In this document: positions 41,931 through 50,667 of the stretch, in pieces
Numbering within the stretch: the first letter of the stretch is position 1
Layout of the letters: the number at the start of each line of letters is the position of its first letter
Assembly (NCBI RefSeq): GCF_943193045.1
Contig: NZ_CALPCN010000002.1
Location: forward strand, 124,001-188,000
Origin: Pumilibacter muris
Lineage (GTDB): Bacteria > Bacillota > Clostridia > Christensenellales > Pumilibacteraceae
Direction of reading: 5' to 3'
DNA: 64,000 nt
The notes under the pieces: generated by a model
What the model was told of the DNA's origin: nothing
Seen by the model: the letters and a program-made list of their open reading frames with translations, nothing else
The model's database searches: none
Translations under genes and position numbers: made by a program

Positions 41931-43640
41931 CTATTCGCCCAAAAGCTGTATGCTCATAAAGTAGAGCGAGCGGGCCCCCTCAAATTCGTGGGCTTTTGCG
42001 TCGGCTCCGCCGCAAGGGCAGTTCATATAAAACAGGATAGCCGTTGTGGTGTAGTCGGCAAAAGTCTTTTCGTCGTCGTCTTTTTTCATTTTCGAAAAAT
42101 CGTAGGTTAAAGTGTAAGTTTTTGTTTCGGCGCTGTAAGCAATCGTTTCGGTAATGCCCTGCATATACTTTTCGCCGCTGTAATCCGACGGTTCCGTGTC
42201 CGCTCCTTTTATAACGTCGGCGGCACGGCGAACTATAAACGAGCCTTTGTTTTGCCCCGCGCTGTTGTGCGGCGAGTTGTTCACAACGCCCACGCCCAAA
42301 TGGTTAAGCCCGTCGGGCGCATAAAGAGTCAGCACTATTTTTGCTATTCCTTCGCCTTTGCGAACGGGAACGGAAACGTAATTCCACGCGGTGTGATATT
42401 CAAGCGCAAAACCCGCGTTGCCGCCCTCGTAAGCCCAATTCTTTGTAACCGACGAAGAATTACTCGTCCAGCTGTCGGCAACATACGCGCCGTCGGTTGC
42501 GGTGCGAGTCCATTTAACGTCGCTTAAAACAAAGTCGGTAACGGAATCGAACAAAAGCACAATGTGCGTAACGTCGCCGTATTTAATAAGGCGCGACTCC
42601 ATATCGTCGCCGCCGCTTGCGGGACGCAGAGCGTTAAAATCGAAAACAACATCTTGCTCGGAACCGGTTAGCGTAGCTTCGGTTTGGGGCGAAAGTTCGT
42701 AAGTTTCCTTCAAAGAGTAACGCACGCCCACTTTCACCTTTTCGCTTTGCGTTCCGTTTACCGAAAGAGTAAATTTCGCAAAATCGGGAGTGTATTTATC
42801 AAGCGGCAAGCTCACGCTTCCCGTGCCGCTCACAGTGAGCGTTTCTCCTTTCGCAACGGTTATTCCCTCGCTCGCTTCGGCGTTTTCAAACGAAGCAATC
42901 GGCTTAACGTATCTGTCTTCAAGAGCGGGGTCGCCGTTTTTCAAAAGCTGAAAGTTTAAAATATCGAGCGTGCCCGAAGCTCCGTTTGCGGGAGGCATAG
43001 AAGGAAGAGAGTCGATAAACACCACAAAGCCGAGCACGGTTTTATTGCGCACCGATTGCCCCGCAACCGCGCCGAACGACGCGTCGGTTATAAGGGTTTC
43101 GCCCAAGTCGGCTATAACGTATTGTTCGCCGCCCGTAAGCTCTCCGCTAAATACCGTTACGGGAGAATAGCCGAGTTCGTAAGCTTCGTAGTAAACAGCC
43201 TGCACCGCTATGCGCTCGGCGCTCGCCGCGTCGGTCCCTTTGTTTTCGGGGTCGTTGTTGAGCGTTATTTTAAAATTGCCGTAATCGGGCGAATAGTTTT
43301 CTATTTGCACATAAACATACGACCAATCCGACACGTCGGAATAAGAAATTCGTTTCGCATCGCCCGAATCGGTAACCGAATAAGGGCTTGCCGCTTCCGA
43401 AGCCGTATACGCCTTAACCGACGGCGCAACGCCTTCGGCGGGCGCGGAGGGCTTAGAATCGGGCTTGGCGGGATATTTAACCCGCGTAGCTATTTCGGGC
43501 ATGTCTATTTCAGGACGCTCGATTGTGTCGGTATACTCGTATTTCGGGACGCTTTGCGCGGGTTTATTCCCGCATGCCGCAAACGAGAAGCACATTGCGG
43601 AAGCCGCAAGCAACGCAAGAATTTTCGACGTTCGTTTCAT
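41931..43640 (-). CDS. Lipoprotein with tandem beta-sandwich modules
   Basis: The protein has 569 residues. The signal peptide ends in the lipobox FAAC (Cys23). Three modules share the pattern of the 39166-41733 protein: YVYVQIENYSPDYGNFKITL with GGEQYVIADL, then a VSLPLDKYTPDFAKFTLSV unit with QDVVFDFN, then NYVSVPVRK with KTYTLTYDF. The recurring NY or KY-TPDF turn and terminal DL/DF strand suggest duplicated carbohydrate-binding folds. It follows the sugar permease genes, so surface glycan capture is a reasonable inference. GGAGAG precedes the ATG. Confidence 0.7.
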   Translation of the reverse strand: MKRTSKILALLAASAMCFSFAACGNKPAQSVPKYEYTDTIERPEIDMPEIATRVKYPAKPDSKPSAPAEGVAPSVKAYTASEAASPYSVTDSGDAKRISYSDVSDWSYVYVQIENYSPDYGNFKITLNNDPENKGTDAASAERIAVQAVYYEAYELGYSPVTVFSGELTGGEQYVIADLGETLITDASFGAVAGQSVRNKTVLGFVVFIDSLPSMPPANGASGTLDILNFQLLKNGDPALEDRYVKPIASFENAEASEGITVAKGETLTVSGTGSVSLPLDKYTPDFAKFTLSVNGTQSEKVKVGVRYSLKETYELSPQTEATLTGSEQDVVFDFNALRPASGGDDMESRLIKYGDVTHIVLLFDSVTDFVLSDVKWTRTATDGAYVADSWTSNSSSVTKNWAYEGGNAGFALEYHTAWNYVSVPVRKGEGIAKIVLTLYAPDGLNHLGVGVVNNSPHNSAGQNKGSFIVRRAADVIKGADTEPSDYSGEKYMQGITETIAYSAETKTYTLTYDFSKMKKDDDEKTFADYTTTAILFYMNCPCGGADAKAHEFEGARSLYFMSIQLLGE

Positions 43641-43708
43641 TATTTTCTCTCCTTTTCTATTTCGTGTTTTAACCGCTTTATATAACTTGATTTTTTACGA
43701 AAACAAAC

Positions 43709-44626
43709 TTATTCTTTAACCGAACCGAGCACCAAGCCTTTAATAAAGAACTTTTGCGCGAAAGGATAAACGAGCATTATGGGTAGCATGGCAATAAAGA
43801 TTTGAGCGGATTCGAGCGTTTTAGTGGGAAGCGTCGCCAAAAGCGCCTGGTCTTCGGGCGAGCTCGTAAGGTTTTGCCGCAAAGTGTTCGCCTCGTTTAT
43901 CATGTTGTAAATATACGATTGCAAAGGAAGTTTGGCGGGTTGCATATATATGGTTCCGTCGAACCATGCGTTCCAATGCTGAACCGCAGTAAACAACACA
44001 ACGGTGGCTATTGCGGGAAGCGACACGGGAAGCACTATTTGCACCAAAACGCGGTAATGCCCCGCCCCTTCTATTTTCGCCGCCTCTTCGAGCTCTTTGG
44101 GAACCTGCCTGAAAAAGTTGATTAAAAGCACCATGTTCCAAGCGTTCATAGCCGTAGGAAGAATCAGCGCGAAAATCGTGTTGTTAAGATGCAGTCGCGT
44201 TATTATTATGTAGGTGGGCACCAAGCCGCCCGAGAAAAACATGGTAACGGTGAAGAACACCACATAAAAACCTCTGCCGCGAAATACGCTCGACGTTTTG
44301 GAAAGCGGGTAAGCGCCCAAAGTTATTACCACGAGCGACAACACGGTGCCCGTAACCACTCTTAGCACGCTATAACCGAAAGCGCGGAAAAACTCGGTTT
44401 TGCTCATTAAAATTTTGTACGCCGTTCCCGTTATGCCTACCGGCAAAAATCCCACCGCGCCCGCGTTTACCGCGTCGTTGCTCGAAAGACTTGTTGCGAG
44501 CAAGTTTAAAAACGGCACAAGGCACACAAACGCGAACAAAACCAAAAGCGACGTATTTATAATAAGAAACGCTCGGCGCGAGGGCGCAATTTTAAGATGC
44601 TGTTTGTTGAATTTGATATTTTCCAT
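43709..44626 (-). CDS. ABC sugar transporter permease (YtcP/LplC type)
   Basis: The protein has 305 residues and six membrane segments. The EAA loop that contacts the ATPase reads ELEEAAKIEGAGHYRVLVQIVLP. The start is the ATG at 44626, 10 bases after the preceding permease stop, with GGGGGGAG upstream; an in-frame start 45 bases earlier would overlap that gene. With the 44637-45572 permease and the 45583-47589 binding protein it forms a carbohydrate importer. No ATPase gene is nearby, so a shared MsmX-type ATPase is likely. Confidence 0.93.
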   Translation of the reverse strand: MENIKFNKQHLKIAPSRRAFLIINTSLLVLFAFVCLVPFLNLLATSLSSNDAVNAGAVGFLPVGITGTAYKILMSKTEFFRAFGYSVLRVVTGTVLSLVVITLGAYPLSKTSSVFRGRGFYVVFFTVTMFFSGGLVPTYIIITRLHLNNTIFALILPTAMNAWNMVLLINFFRQVPKELEEAAKIEGAGHYRVLVQIVLPVSLPAIATVVLFTAVQHWNAWFDGTIYMQPAKLPLQSYIYNMINEANTLRQNLTSSPEDQALLATLPTKTLESAQIFIAMLPIMLVYPFAQKFFIKGLVLGSVKE

Positions 44627-44636
44627 CGCTCCCCCC

Positions 44637-45572
44637 TTAGAATATTTTGTAACCTTTAACTTTGTAAGCAAGGAAATAGCTCGCCGAAAAGAACACGCAG
44701 CTTATAACCGACTTAAACAGTCCTATCGCCGTACCCATAGAGTACTGCCCCACTTGCAACAAACCTATGCGATATGCCATAGTATCGAGAATGTCGCCCG
44801 TTTCGTAAACAAGATAGTTGTACATAACGAGTATTTGCTCGAAGCCCGCGTTCATTATGTTGCCTATGTTTAAAATGCTCATGAGCACTATCATGCTCAT
44901 AATTCCCGGAAGCGTTATGTGGCGGCAAAGTTGGCGGCTGTTGGCGCCGTCTATGCGCGCCGCTTCGTAAAGCGCGGGGTCTATGTTTACAATCGCAGCC
45001 AAGAACACAACTATTTGATAGCCTATCGTTTTCCAAACGTCGGATGCCACAACTATGGTGCGGAACCAAGTGTTGGAAGTAATCCAACTTACGGGCTCCA
45101 CTCCGAAAAAGCTCAAAAAATAGTTAAAGCCGCCGCTTTTGGAAAACATATCAACCATTATGTTGCCGAGAAGCGTCCAAGAAAGGAAGTACGGCAAAAA
45201 GATAATCGTTTGAACTGTTTTCTTTATTGCGCCTATGCGTATTTCGTTTATTAACAGCGCGAGAACAATGGAAAGTACGGTTATGCAAACTATTTTGCTG
45301 AACGCAATTATCACCGTGTTGAGAGTGGCTTGCATAAAGTCCGGGCGCATGAACAGGTCGTAAAAGTTCATAAAGCCCACAAACGGCGAGCCGAAAAAGC
45401 CGTCTACCACGTTGTAGTCTTGAAACGCCATGATAATGCCTATCATAGGCAAAATCTGAAAAACGGTAGCCAAAGCGATTCCGGGCAAAAGCATGGAATG
45501 AAGCGTCAGCTGTTCTTTTAAATTTATTTTTTTACGGGCGGGACGCGCCGTAATAACTTGACGTCTTTCCAT
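44637..45572 (-). CDS. ABC sugar transporter permease (LplB/YteP type)
   Basis: The protein has 311 residues with six membrane segments. The EAA loop is ALYEAARIDGANSRQLCRHITLP. The start is taken as the ATG at 45572, just after GGCGGGGG and 10 bases after the solute-binding protein stop; a longer frame would overlap that gene. LplB-type permeases import oligosaccharides and pair with YtcP-type partners, as here. Confidence 0.93.
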   Translation of the reverse strand: MERRQVITARPARKKINLKEQLTLHSMLLPGIALATVFQILPMIGIIMAFQDYNVVDGFFGSPFVGFMNFYDLFMRPDFMQATLNTVIIAFSKIVCITVLSIVLALLINEIRIGAIKKTVQTIIFLPYFLSWTLLGNIMVDMFSKSGGFNYFLSFFGVEPVSWITSNTWFRTIVVASDVWKTIGYQIVVFLAAIVNIDPALYEAARIDGANSRQLCRHITLPGIMSMIVLMSILNIGNIMNAGFEQILVMYNYLVYETGDILDTMAYRIGLLQVGQYSMGTAIGLFKSVISCVFFSASYFLAYKVKGYKIF

Positions 45573-45582
45573 AACCCCCGCC

Positions 45583-47589
45583 TCAATTTTCGCTCGCGTG
45601 CTCGGCGGCATACCATTCGTTTACTTGCTTTAATATAACGTCGCCGCCGTTGCGGTTATAAACGCTTATAAACTCGTCGAACGCCGACATGCCGCTTGTG
45701 CCCGTTATGATACGCGCATAGTATATGCCCGTTTGGTCGGCAAGATAGCCGCCTTTGTCGGTCATAGCCGAAAGCGCAACGCCGTAGAACTCGTCGTACT
45801 TCGCCTTCTTCTTTCCCTCCGACAAATCCACCACATAGGCGTAGCTGCCGTTTTCGTCTATCATTTCGTGATAAATTCCCCAGCCCTCGCGTTCGGCGGT
45901 TGTCATTTTGTCGATTGAAATGCCCTGCTTATACGCGACGAAATAAGGATACCCTTGCGCAAAGTGTAAAATCTTTTCACGGTTGCGCATTGTGTCGAAA
46001 GCCTCTTTCAGCGCAGGCTCCGAATTTATTTTTTCAACTACTTGGCGGTTAAGGCAATAAAAACCTTTTTCGGAGGCGCTTATTTTATAAAGACGACCCC
46101 CCCCCGCCTCATATTCGGCTATTTGAGCGTTCGTAAGGTCTTCGCTCAGTCCGCCGCTCAAAAGTTCGCGGCTGTTAAGTCCGCCCTCGTAAAGCTCGTT
46201 AAACACCGTTTGAACTCTGTGGTATTCCGCAGCGCTCGCCATTCCGTCCCAAACTTTAACGGGCACAAACTGATAGTAAAAGCCGTTCGAGGGGAGAACT
46301 CCCGAGCCGTACATTTGCTCGGCGTTGTCGTTGTAATAAATATCGTAGAACAGATTTATAAGTTTTGCCACCGCTTCGGGATTGCGGCAATTTTTAGACA
46401 CGAGGTTGTAGCCCGAAATAAGCGTTGTGTCTACAATGGGCAAACTTTCGTTTCCTTTGTACGAAGGCAAATCAACCCAAGTCCAGTCGGCTCCTTTCGC
46501 GCCGTAAGACTTAACGCATGTTCCAAGCGCGTCTTTGGGCAGCCACCACTCGCCGAACACCATGCCTATCTGCCCCGCCGAAACGTAAGACTGCACGTCG
46601 GCGGAAGTAATGTTTGAAAACTCGTTGTCGAGTATTCCTTTTTCGTACATTGTGCGCATTGTTTCAATCGCCGCGCGAGCTTCGGGCGAAGTGTTCGAGG
46701 AATAAAGCTGTCCGTCTTCGCCTTTAAAATACGAGCCCACCGACGCGCCGTGCGCGTTGAACATGCCTTCGGCAGAATACGAACCCGCATAAGTAATGTC
46801 TTTGTGCATTGAAAGCGGCACGAGCTTGCTCGCCGCAACTCCCGTTTTTTCCGCAATTTTCGCTTTGTTTTCGGGTTTGGCAAAAGCTTCGCCAACCGCA
46901 ATCATTTCGTCTATCGTTGTGGGCGCTTGCATTCCCACAATATCGAGCCAGTCTTTGCGTATGTAAAGCCTTTGAGCCGAAGCGTATTTGTTCGACTGCT
47001 GAGGAAGCGCGTACAGCTTGCTGTCTTCCATGCACGCTTCAAGCAATTCGGGCATGTAAGTTAAATAATTGTCCAAAAGATTGTCGTTGAGCATATAGAG
47101 CGAATCGGTTAAGTCCGCAAGCATCTTCGTGTCGCGCAGCATAGTGAACATTTCGGGCTGCGTGGTGTAAAACATGTCGGGCATTTGGTTCGCCGATATT
47201 GCAAGGTTAAGCTTTTGGTCGTAGCCCGTGCTAACCGAAACTACGGTGTATTCAATCTCGATATTCAACACATCGCGCGCAATCTTATTAAACGACTGGT
47301 TCATAGGCGTAGTGCCCGACTTAACGTCCGATTCGAGTTGATACTGTATGGCGCCCACAGTAACTTTAACGGGCTGTTCGTATTTTTTGAGCGTGGGATA
47401 CTTTTCGCGGAACTTTGCGTTCTGCTCGGGGTCCTCCGCCGCCGTTTTAAATTCCACTTCGGGCTCCCTTAAAGTGCCCCTGTTAATAGGCTTATAGGTG
47501 TAATCCTTTTTATAGTTGCAACCCGCGAGAGTGCCCACGAACGTAAGCGCGAGCAAAAACGCGCAGGCTAACGATATAATCTTTTTCAC
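45583..47589 (-). CDS. Extracellular solute-binding lipoprotein (sugar ABC transporter)
   Basis: The protein has 668 residues, large like LipO/YtcQ-type binding proteins that pair with LplB and YtcP. The lipobox LAGC places the lipidated Cys near residue 24. The motif FTMLRDTKMLADLTDSL and the TTIDEMIAVGEAFAKPE region are typical of family 1 binding proteins. The start is the GTG at 47589, 9 bases from GGGAGG; another GTG 6 bases upstream is too close. A C9 tract at 46097-46105 lies within the coding frame (Ala-Gly-Gly-Gly-Arg) and is in frame here. Confidence 0.92.
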   Translation of the reverse strand: MKKIISLACAFLLALTFVGTLAGCNYKKDYTYKPINRGTLREPEVEFKTAAEDPEQNAKFREKYPTLKKYEQPVKVTVGAIQYQLESDVKSGTTPMNQSFNKIARDVLNIEIEYTVVSVSTGYDQKLNLAISANQMPDMFYTTQPEMFTMLRDTKMLADLTDSLYMLNDNLLDNYLTYMPELLEACMEDSKLYALPQQSNKYASAQRLYIRKDWLDIVGMQAPTTIDEMIAVGEAFAKPENKAKIAEKTGVAASKLVPLSMHKDITYAGSYSAEGMFNAHGASVGSYFKGEDGQLYSSNTSPEARAAIETMRTMYEKGILDNEFSNITSADVQSYVSAGQIGMVFGEWWLPKDALGTCVKSYGAKGADWTWVDLPSYKGNESLPIVDTTLISGYNLVSKNCRNPEAVAKLINLFYDIYYNDNAEQMYGSGVLPSNGFYYQFVPVKVWDGMASAAEYHRVQTVFNELYEGGLNSRELLSGGLSEDLTNAQIAEYEAGGGRLYKISASEKGFYCLNRQVVEKINSEPALKEAFDTMRNREKILHFAQGYPYFVAYKQGISIDKMTTAEREGWGIYHEMIDENGSYAYVVDLSEGKKKAKYDEFYGVALSAMTDKGGYLADQTGIYYARIITGTSGMSAFDEFISVYNRNGGDVILKQVNEWYAAEHASEN

Positions 47590-47624
47590 AGTCACAGTCC
47601 TCCCTATTTTGTATTAAATCGCGC

Positions 47625-49241
47625 TCAGCGGATTTCCACTTCGCTCACCCACATTATGCCGGAGAACACGGTTTCGTCTCCGTCGGTACGCGACGAAGTT
47701 CCGTCGCCCATGTTTTTAGGTTGATACACTCGTATTCTGTCGGTTTTAACGGCGTCGAATTTAAACACCGTGCTTTGTTGCTGAGTTAAATATTCTCCGC
47801 TCTCGGTTTTCCAGAAGAAGTAGTCCAACCGCTTCCACTCGCCGTCGAGCCAAGCTTCTACCCACGCTTCGCGCGCCGAATAAATGGTGGGATTGCTGCC
47901 GGTGCCGTCTATTCCCCAATAAACCGCAACTTCGCTAACCGTTTGTTCTTGATTGAACGTAAATTGAATCCAGTGGTCTTTTTTCGGATTATTTTCGCTC
48001 GCCCACGACTCCGTTGCCCAATTCACTTGGTTGTGATTTTCTTTTGTCGCATAGAAGCCGTCGGTTAAAGGTTTGGCGCCCGAATATCCCGCGAACGTGG
48101 TATCAACGGTAACTTTGCACAATCCGTTTTCGGCGTAGGCAAGGTTCGCCGCGCTCGTGTCGCCGTTCGTTCCTACGTCGCCGCTGTCTTCCCCGAGTTT
48201 GGAAAGCGCAAGCGAGCCGCGTTGCGAAGTGGGCTTAACTCCGGGCACGGGGCAAGCGTCGAGCGCGCGCGTATAGGTTACATAAGATATAAAGTCGTAT
48301 TGCCAAACGTTGTTCATTATGCCTTGCGGAACGTAGCTGTATTCGAACTCGTTCACATAGTCGAGGCAGAACACGGGCATATAATCGTAACGGCGGGCGC
48401 GGTTTATAACGTTGCACGCTATGGTGGTGTTATAGTCGAGGTCGGCTTCGCTACGGTCTTCGAACACTTCCGCTTTTTCGTTGTAAGTGGTTGTAAAGCT
48501 TTCGAACATAATTCCGTCTACATATTGCGAAATATACGGATACACGGTAAAGCCTCTGTTGGGAATAAGTTTCGCGTCAGGGAATTCCTCGTCGAGCCTT
48601 CTAACGAGGTCAACCATTCCGCCTATCGTGCTGTACGCCACGTCTACAGTATCGAGCGTGTCGAGGAACAACCCGTCCACTCCGTAGTCCATAATGTCGC
48701 GCGCGGTGTTAAGTATGGTTGCTTGCCAAACGGGATTGCCCGCGTCAACGAAATACGAGCCCCACGAAGCGTTCATTTTGGGCATTCCGTTTTCGTATAT
48801 GTAATACGACGCGTACCCGTTTTCGCCCAAACCGTCGCCTACGTGAAGTTGCGCGTCTTCGCCTATGCTTATATACGCTATAACGTATGTGCCGTTGTCG
48901 CTAAGCTCCTTAACGAGTTCTTTCGCGTTTTCGCACGAATAGAGTTGCGAACTGTGAATAATAGCCACGTCGAACTGCTTTAAAGCTTCCATAGCCGTAA
49001 TCGGTTCGCCGCCGAGCACAGGGTTTTCTTCCGCGTTGCCCGTAAGCGAGCCGTAGTAGCATGTGAACGAATCCACGTCGTTCCACGCCTTATGTTCGCC
49101 CGCAACTTTTTCTACGGTAGGACGCGAGAAAATGCTGATTTTTTCCGTCTGCACCTGCGTGACTCTGCCGCATCCCGCGAACGAAGCCGCCGTAATAACG
49201 GCGAGCAACATTGAAAGAAGCGTAAGCGTAATTTTTTTCAT
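47625..49241 (-). CDS. GH114-like lipoprotein with C-terminal discoidin domain
   Basis: The protein has 538 residues. The lipobox SFAGC gives Cys24. Residues about 65-330 match the GH114 barrel (endo-alpha-1,4-polygalactosaminidase family): FDVAIIHSSQLYSC, YVIAYISIGEDAQ, GVDGLFLDTLDT and DGIMFESFTTTY, with acidic residues at likely catalytic sites. Residues about 390-538 form an F5/8-type C (discoidin/CBM32-like) domain, WIQFTFNQEQTVSEVAVYW. The start is the ATG at 49241, with GGAGGGAA upstream. Action on galactosamine-rich glycan is inferred from the family. Confidence 0.8.
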   Translation of the reverse strand: MKKITLTLLSMLLAVITAASFAGCGRVTQVQTEKISIFSRPTVEKVAGEHKAWNDVDSFTCYYGSLTGNAEENPVLGGEPITAMEALKQFDVAIIHSSQLYSCENAKELVKELSDNGTYVIAYISIGEDAQLHVGDGLGENGYASYYIYENGMPKMNASWGSYFVDAGNPVWQATILNTARDIMDYGVDGLFLDTLDTVDVAYSTIGGMVDLVRRLDEEFPDAKLIPNRGFTVYPYISQYVDGIMFESFTTTYNEKAEVFEDRSEADLDYNTTIACNVINRARRYDYMPVFCLDYVNEFEYSYVPQGIMNNVWQYDFISYVTYTRALDACPVPGVKPTSQRGSLALSKLGEDSGDVGTNGDTSAANLAYAENGLCKVTVDTTFAGYSGAKPLTDGFYATKENHNQVNWATESWASENNPKKDHWIQFTFNQEQTVSEVAVYWGIDGTGSNPTIYSAREAWVEAWLDGEWKRLDYFFWKTESGEYLTQQQSTVFKFDAVKTDRIRVYQPKNMGDGTSSRTDGDETVFSGIMWVSEVEIR

Positions 49242-49258
49242 AACAATTCCCTCCGCTT

Positions 49259-50545
49259 TTATTTCTGTTTGCAATTTTCGCGTTCGAAGTCGGCGATTGT
49301 AATAAGTTCGCCGCCGCTGACGCGCGATTTCTCGGCAGCCAAAGCCGACAAATGCGACGCAACCGAATCCGCAACCGACGAACTCACGTCGCCGCCGCAG
49401 TCGAGCGCGTCGAACATTTCGGTAAGCATACGGTTGTCGCCGCCGCCGTGTCCCGAAAGGTCGTCGGCAATGGCGGCAATGTCGTACACGGTGCTTTCGC
49501 CGCCGAACGGCGTAACCGTTACAAGGTTTTTATCTTGCTCGGCAACTATTTCGCCGAGCGTTCCCATAACTTTCACATGCCTTGTGTTCACCGCAGTGAA
49601 CGCCGTCATGGTGAGCGACACGGTGACGTTATCTTCCATTTGCATGTTCACAATTTGATGGTCAACAACGTTGTTGTCGCAACGGAACACGCATTTACCG
49701 TAAGGACCTTTTCTAATGGCTTCCATCAACGTTTCGGCTGTGGGCTGTTGCACCAAAATATCGCACGGCCATTCCCTGTTCCCGCGATTGAATCCGATTT
49801 CGCTGTCGAAATAAATTTTTACCGCGTTATACGGGCACGAATCGCCTACGGCGCAATCAACGCACCGCGCCGCGCTCCCTTTTGGCGCATTTTCCTCTCT
49901 GAAATATTCAAGCGAACCGAAAGAACTCACGGCAAGGCACCGTTTATCCAAAAGCCAAGCGAGAATGTCGAAGTCGTGGCAACACTTTTGCAATATCATA
50001 GGCGATTCTATTTGGTCGTTTCGCCAATTACCGCGCACAAAACTGTGCGCTTGATGCCAATACCCCACGTTTTCCAACGCGTTCACCGTAACGGGCTTTC
50101 CTATTGCCCCGCTTAAAATAACTTCTTTTATTTTACGGAAAAAAGGCGCGTACCGAAGAACATGGCAAACGGTTACGAGTTTGCCCGCTTTTTTAGCGGC
50201 GTCGCGTATTTCAATACATTCGTTCGCAAAAGTGGAAATAGGTTTTTCCAAAAGAACGTCGTAGCCCCTATCGAGAGCTTTCAACGTATGGTCGCGGTGT
50301 TGGCGGTCTTGCGTGGCTATAATCAAAACGTCGGCAAGTTTTTCGCGCTCCAACAAAGATTCGGCGCTGTTAAAACGCCCGCTTTGAGGCACGCCGTATG
50401 TATCGCCCGCAAAAGTCACCTTTTCGGGTATAATGTCGGCAACGGCGACGATTTTCATTCGCTCGGGATGCAGTTTCGCATATTTAGCGTAAGTGTGCAG
50501 TCCTCTTCCGCCAAGCCCTATTATAGCTACCGTATATTGCTTCAT
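49259..50545 (-). CDS. Gfo/Idh/MocA-family oxidoreductase
   Basis: The protein has 428 residues. The Rossmann fold starts IIGLGGRGLHT; VLLEKPIS is the cofactor/active-site EKP motif, and CCHDFDILAWLL supplies the HD pair typical of the family. These enzymes oxidise or epimerise sugars with NAD(P). A Cys-containing insert (CVDCAVGDSC, near residue 235) occurs in one branch of the family. It is the first gene of the operon running down to 39166. GAGGGGAC precedes the ATG. Confidence 0.92.
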   Translation of the reverse strand: MKQYTVAIIGLGGRGLHTYAKYAKLHPERMKIVAVADIIPEKVTFAGDTYGVPQSGRFNSAESLLEREKLADVLIIATQDRQHRDHTLKALDRGYDVLLEKPISTFANECIEIRDAAKKAGKLVTVCHVLRYAPFFRKIKEVILSGAIGKPVTVNALENVGYWHQAHSFVRGNWRNDQIESPMILQKCCHDFDILAWLLDKRCLAVSSFGSLEYFREENAPKGSAARCVDCAVGDSCPYNAVKIYFDSEIGFNRGNREWPCDILVQQPTAETLMEAIRKGPYGKCVFRCDNNVVDHQIVNMQMEDNVTVSLTMTAFTAVNTRHVKVMGTLGEIVAEQDKNLVTVTPFGGESTVYDIAAIADDLSGHGGGDNRMLTEMFDALDCGGDVSSSVADSVASHLSALAAEKSRVSGGELITIADFERENCKQK

Positions 50546-50583
50546 TGTCCCCTCACAGTCAACAATTTTATGCTTACACTAAT

Positions 50584-50612
50584 AATATATCACCGATTTT
50601 TAACTTTGTCAA
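50584..50612 (-). promoter_or_regulatory. Promoter of the glycan operon
   Basis: TTGACA (50612-50607), a 17-base spacer and TATATT (50589-50584), 39 bases before the oxidoreductase ATG. Confidence 0.8.
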
Positions 50613-50643
50613 TAGGTTTCACAAAATTTTCATAAAACAATTT

Positions 50644-50653
50644 TGTTTACTAA
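50644..50653. promoter_or_regulatory. Candidate LacI-family operator upstream of the glycan operon
   Basis: TGTTTACTAA, the same word as at the two other promoters of this locus. A second TGTTTAC begins 11 bases further on. It lies about 32 bases upstream of the -35 box. Confidence 0.5.
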
Positions 50654-50667
50654 TTTGTTTACCGTTA

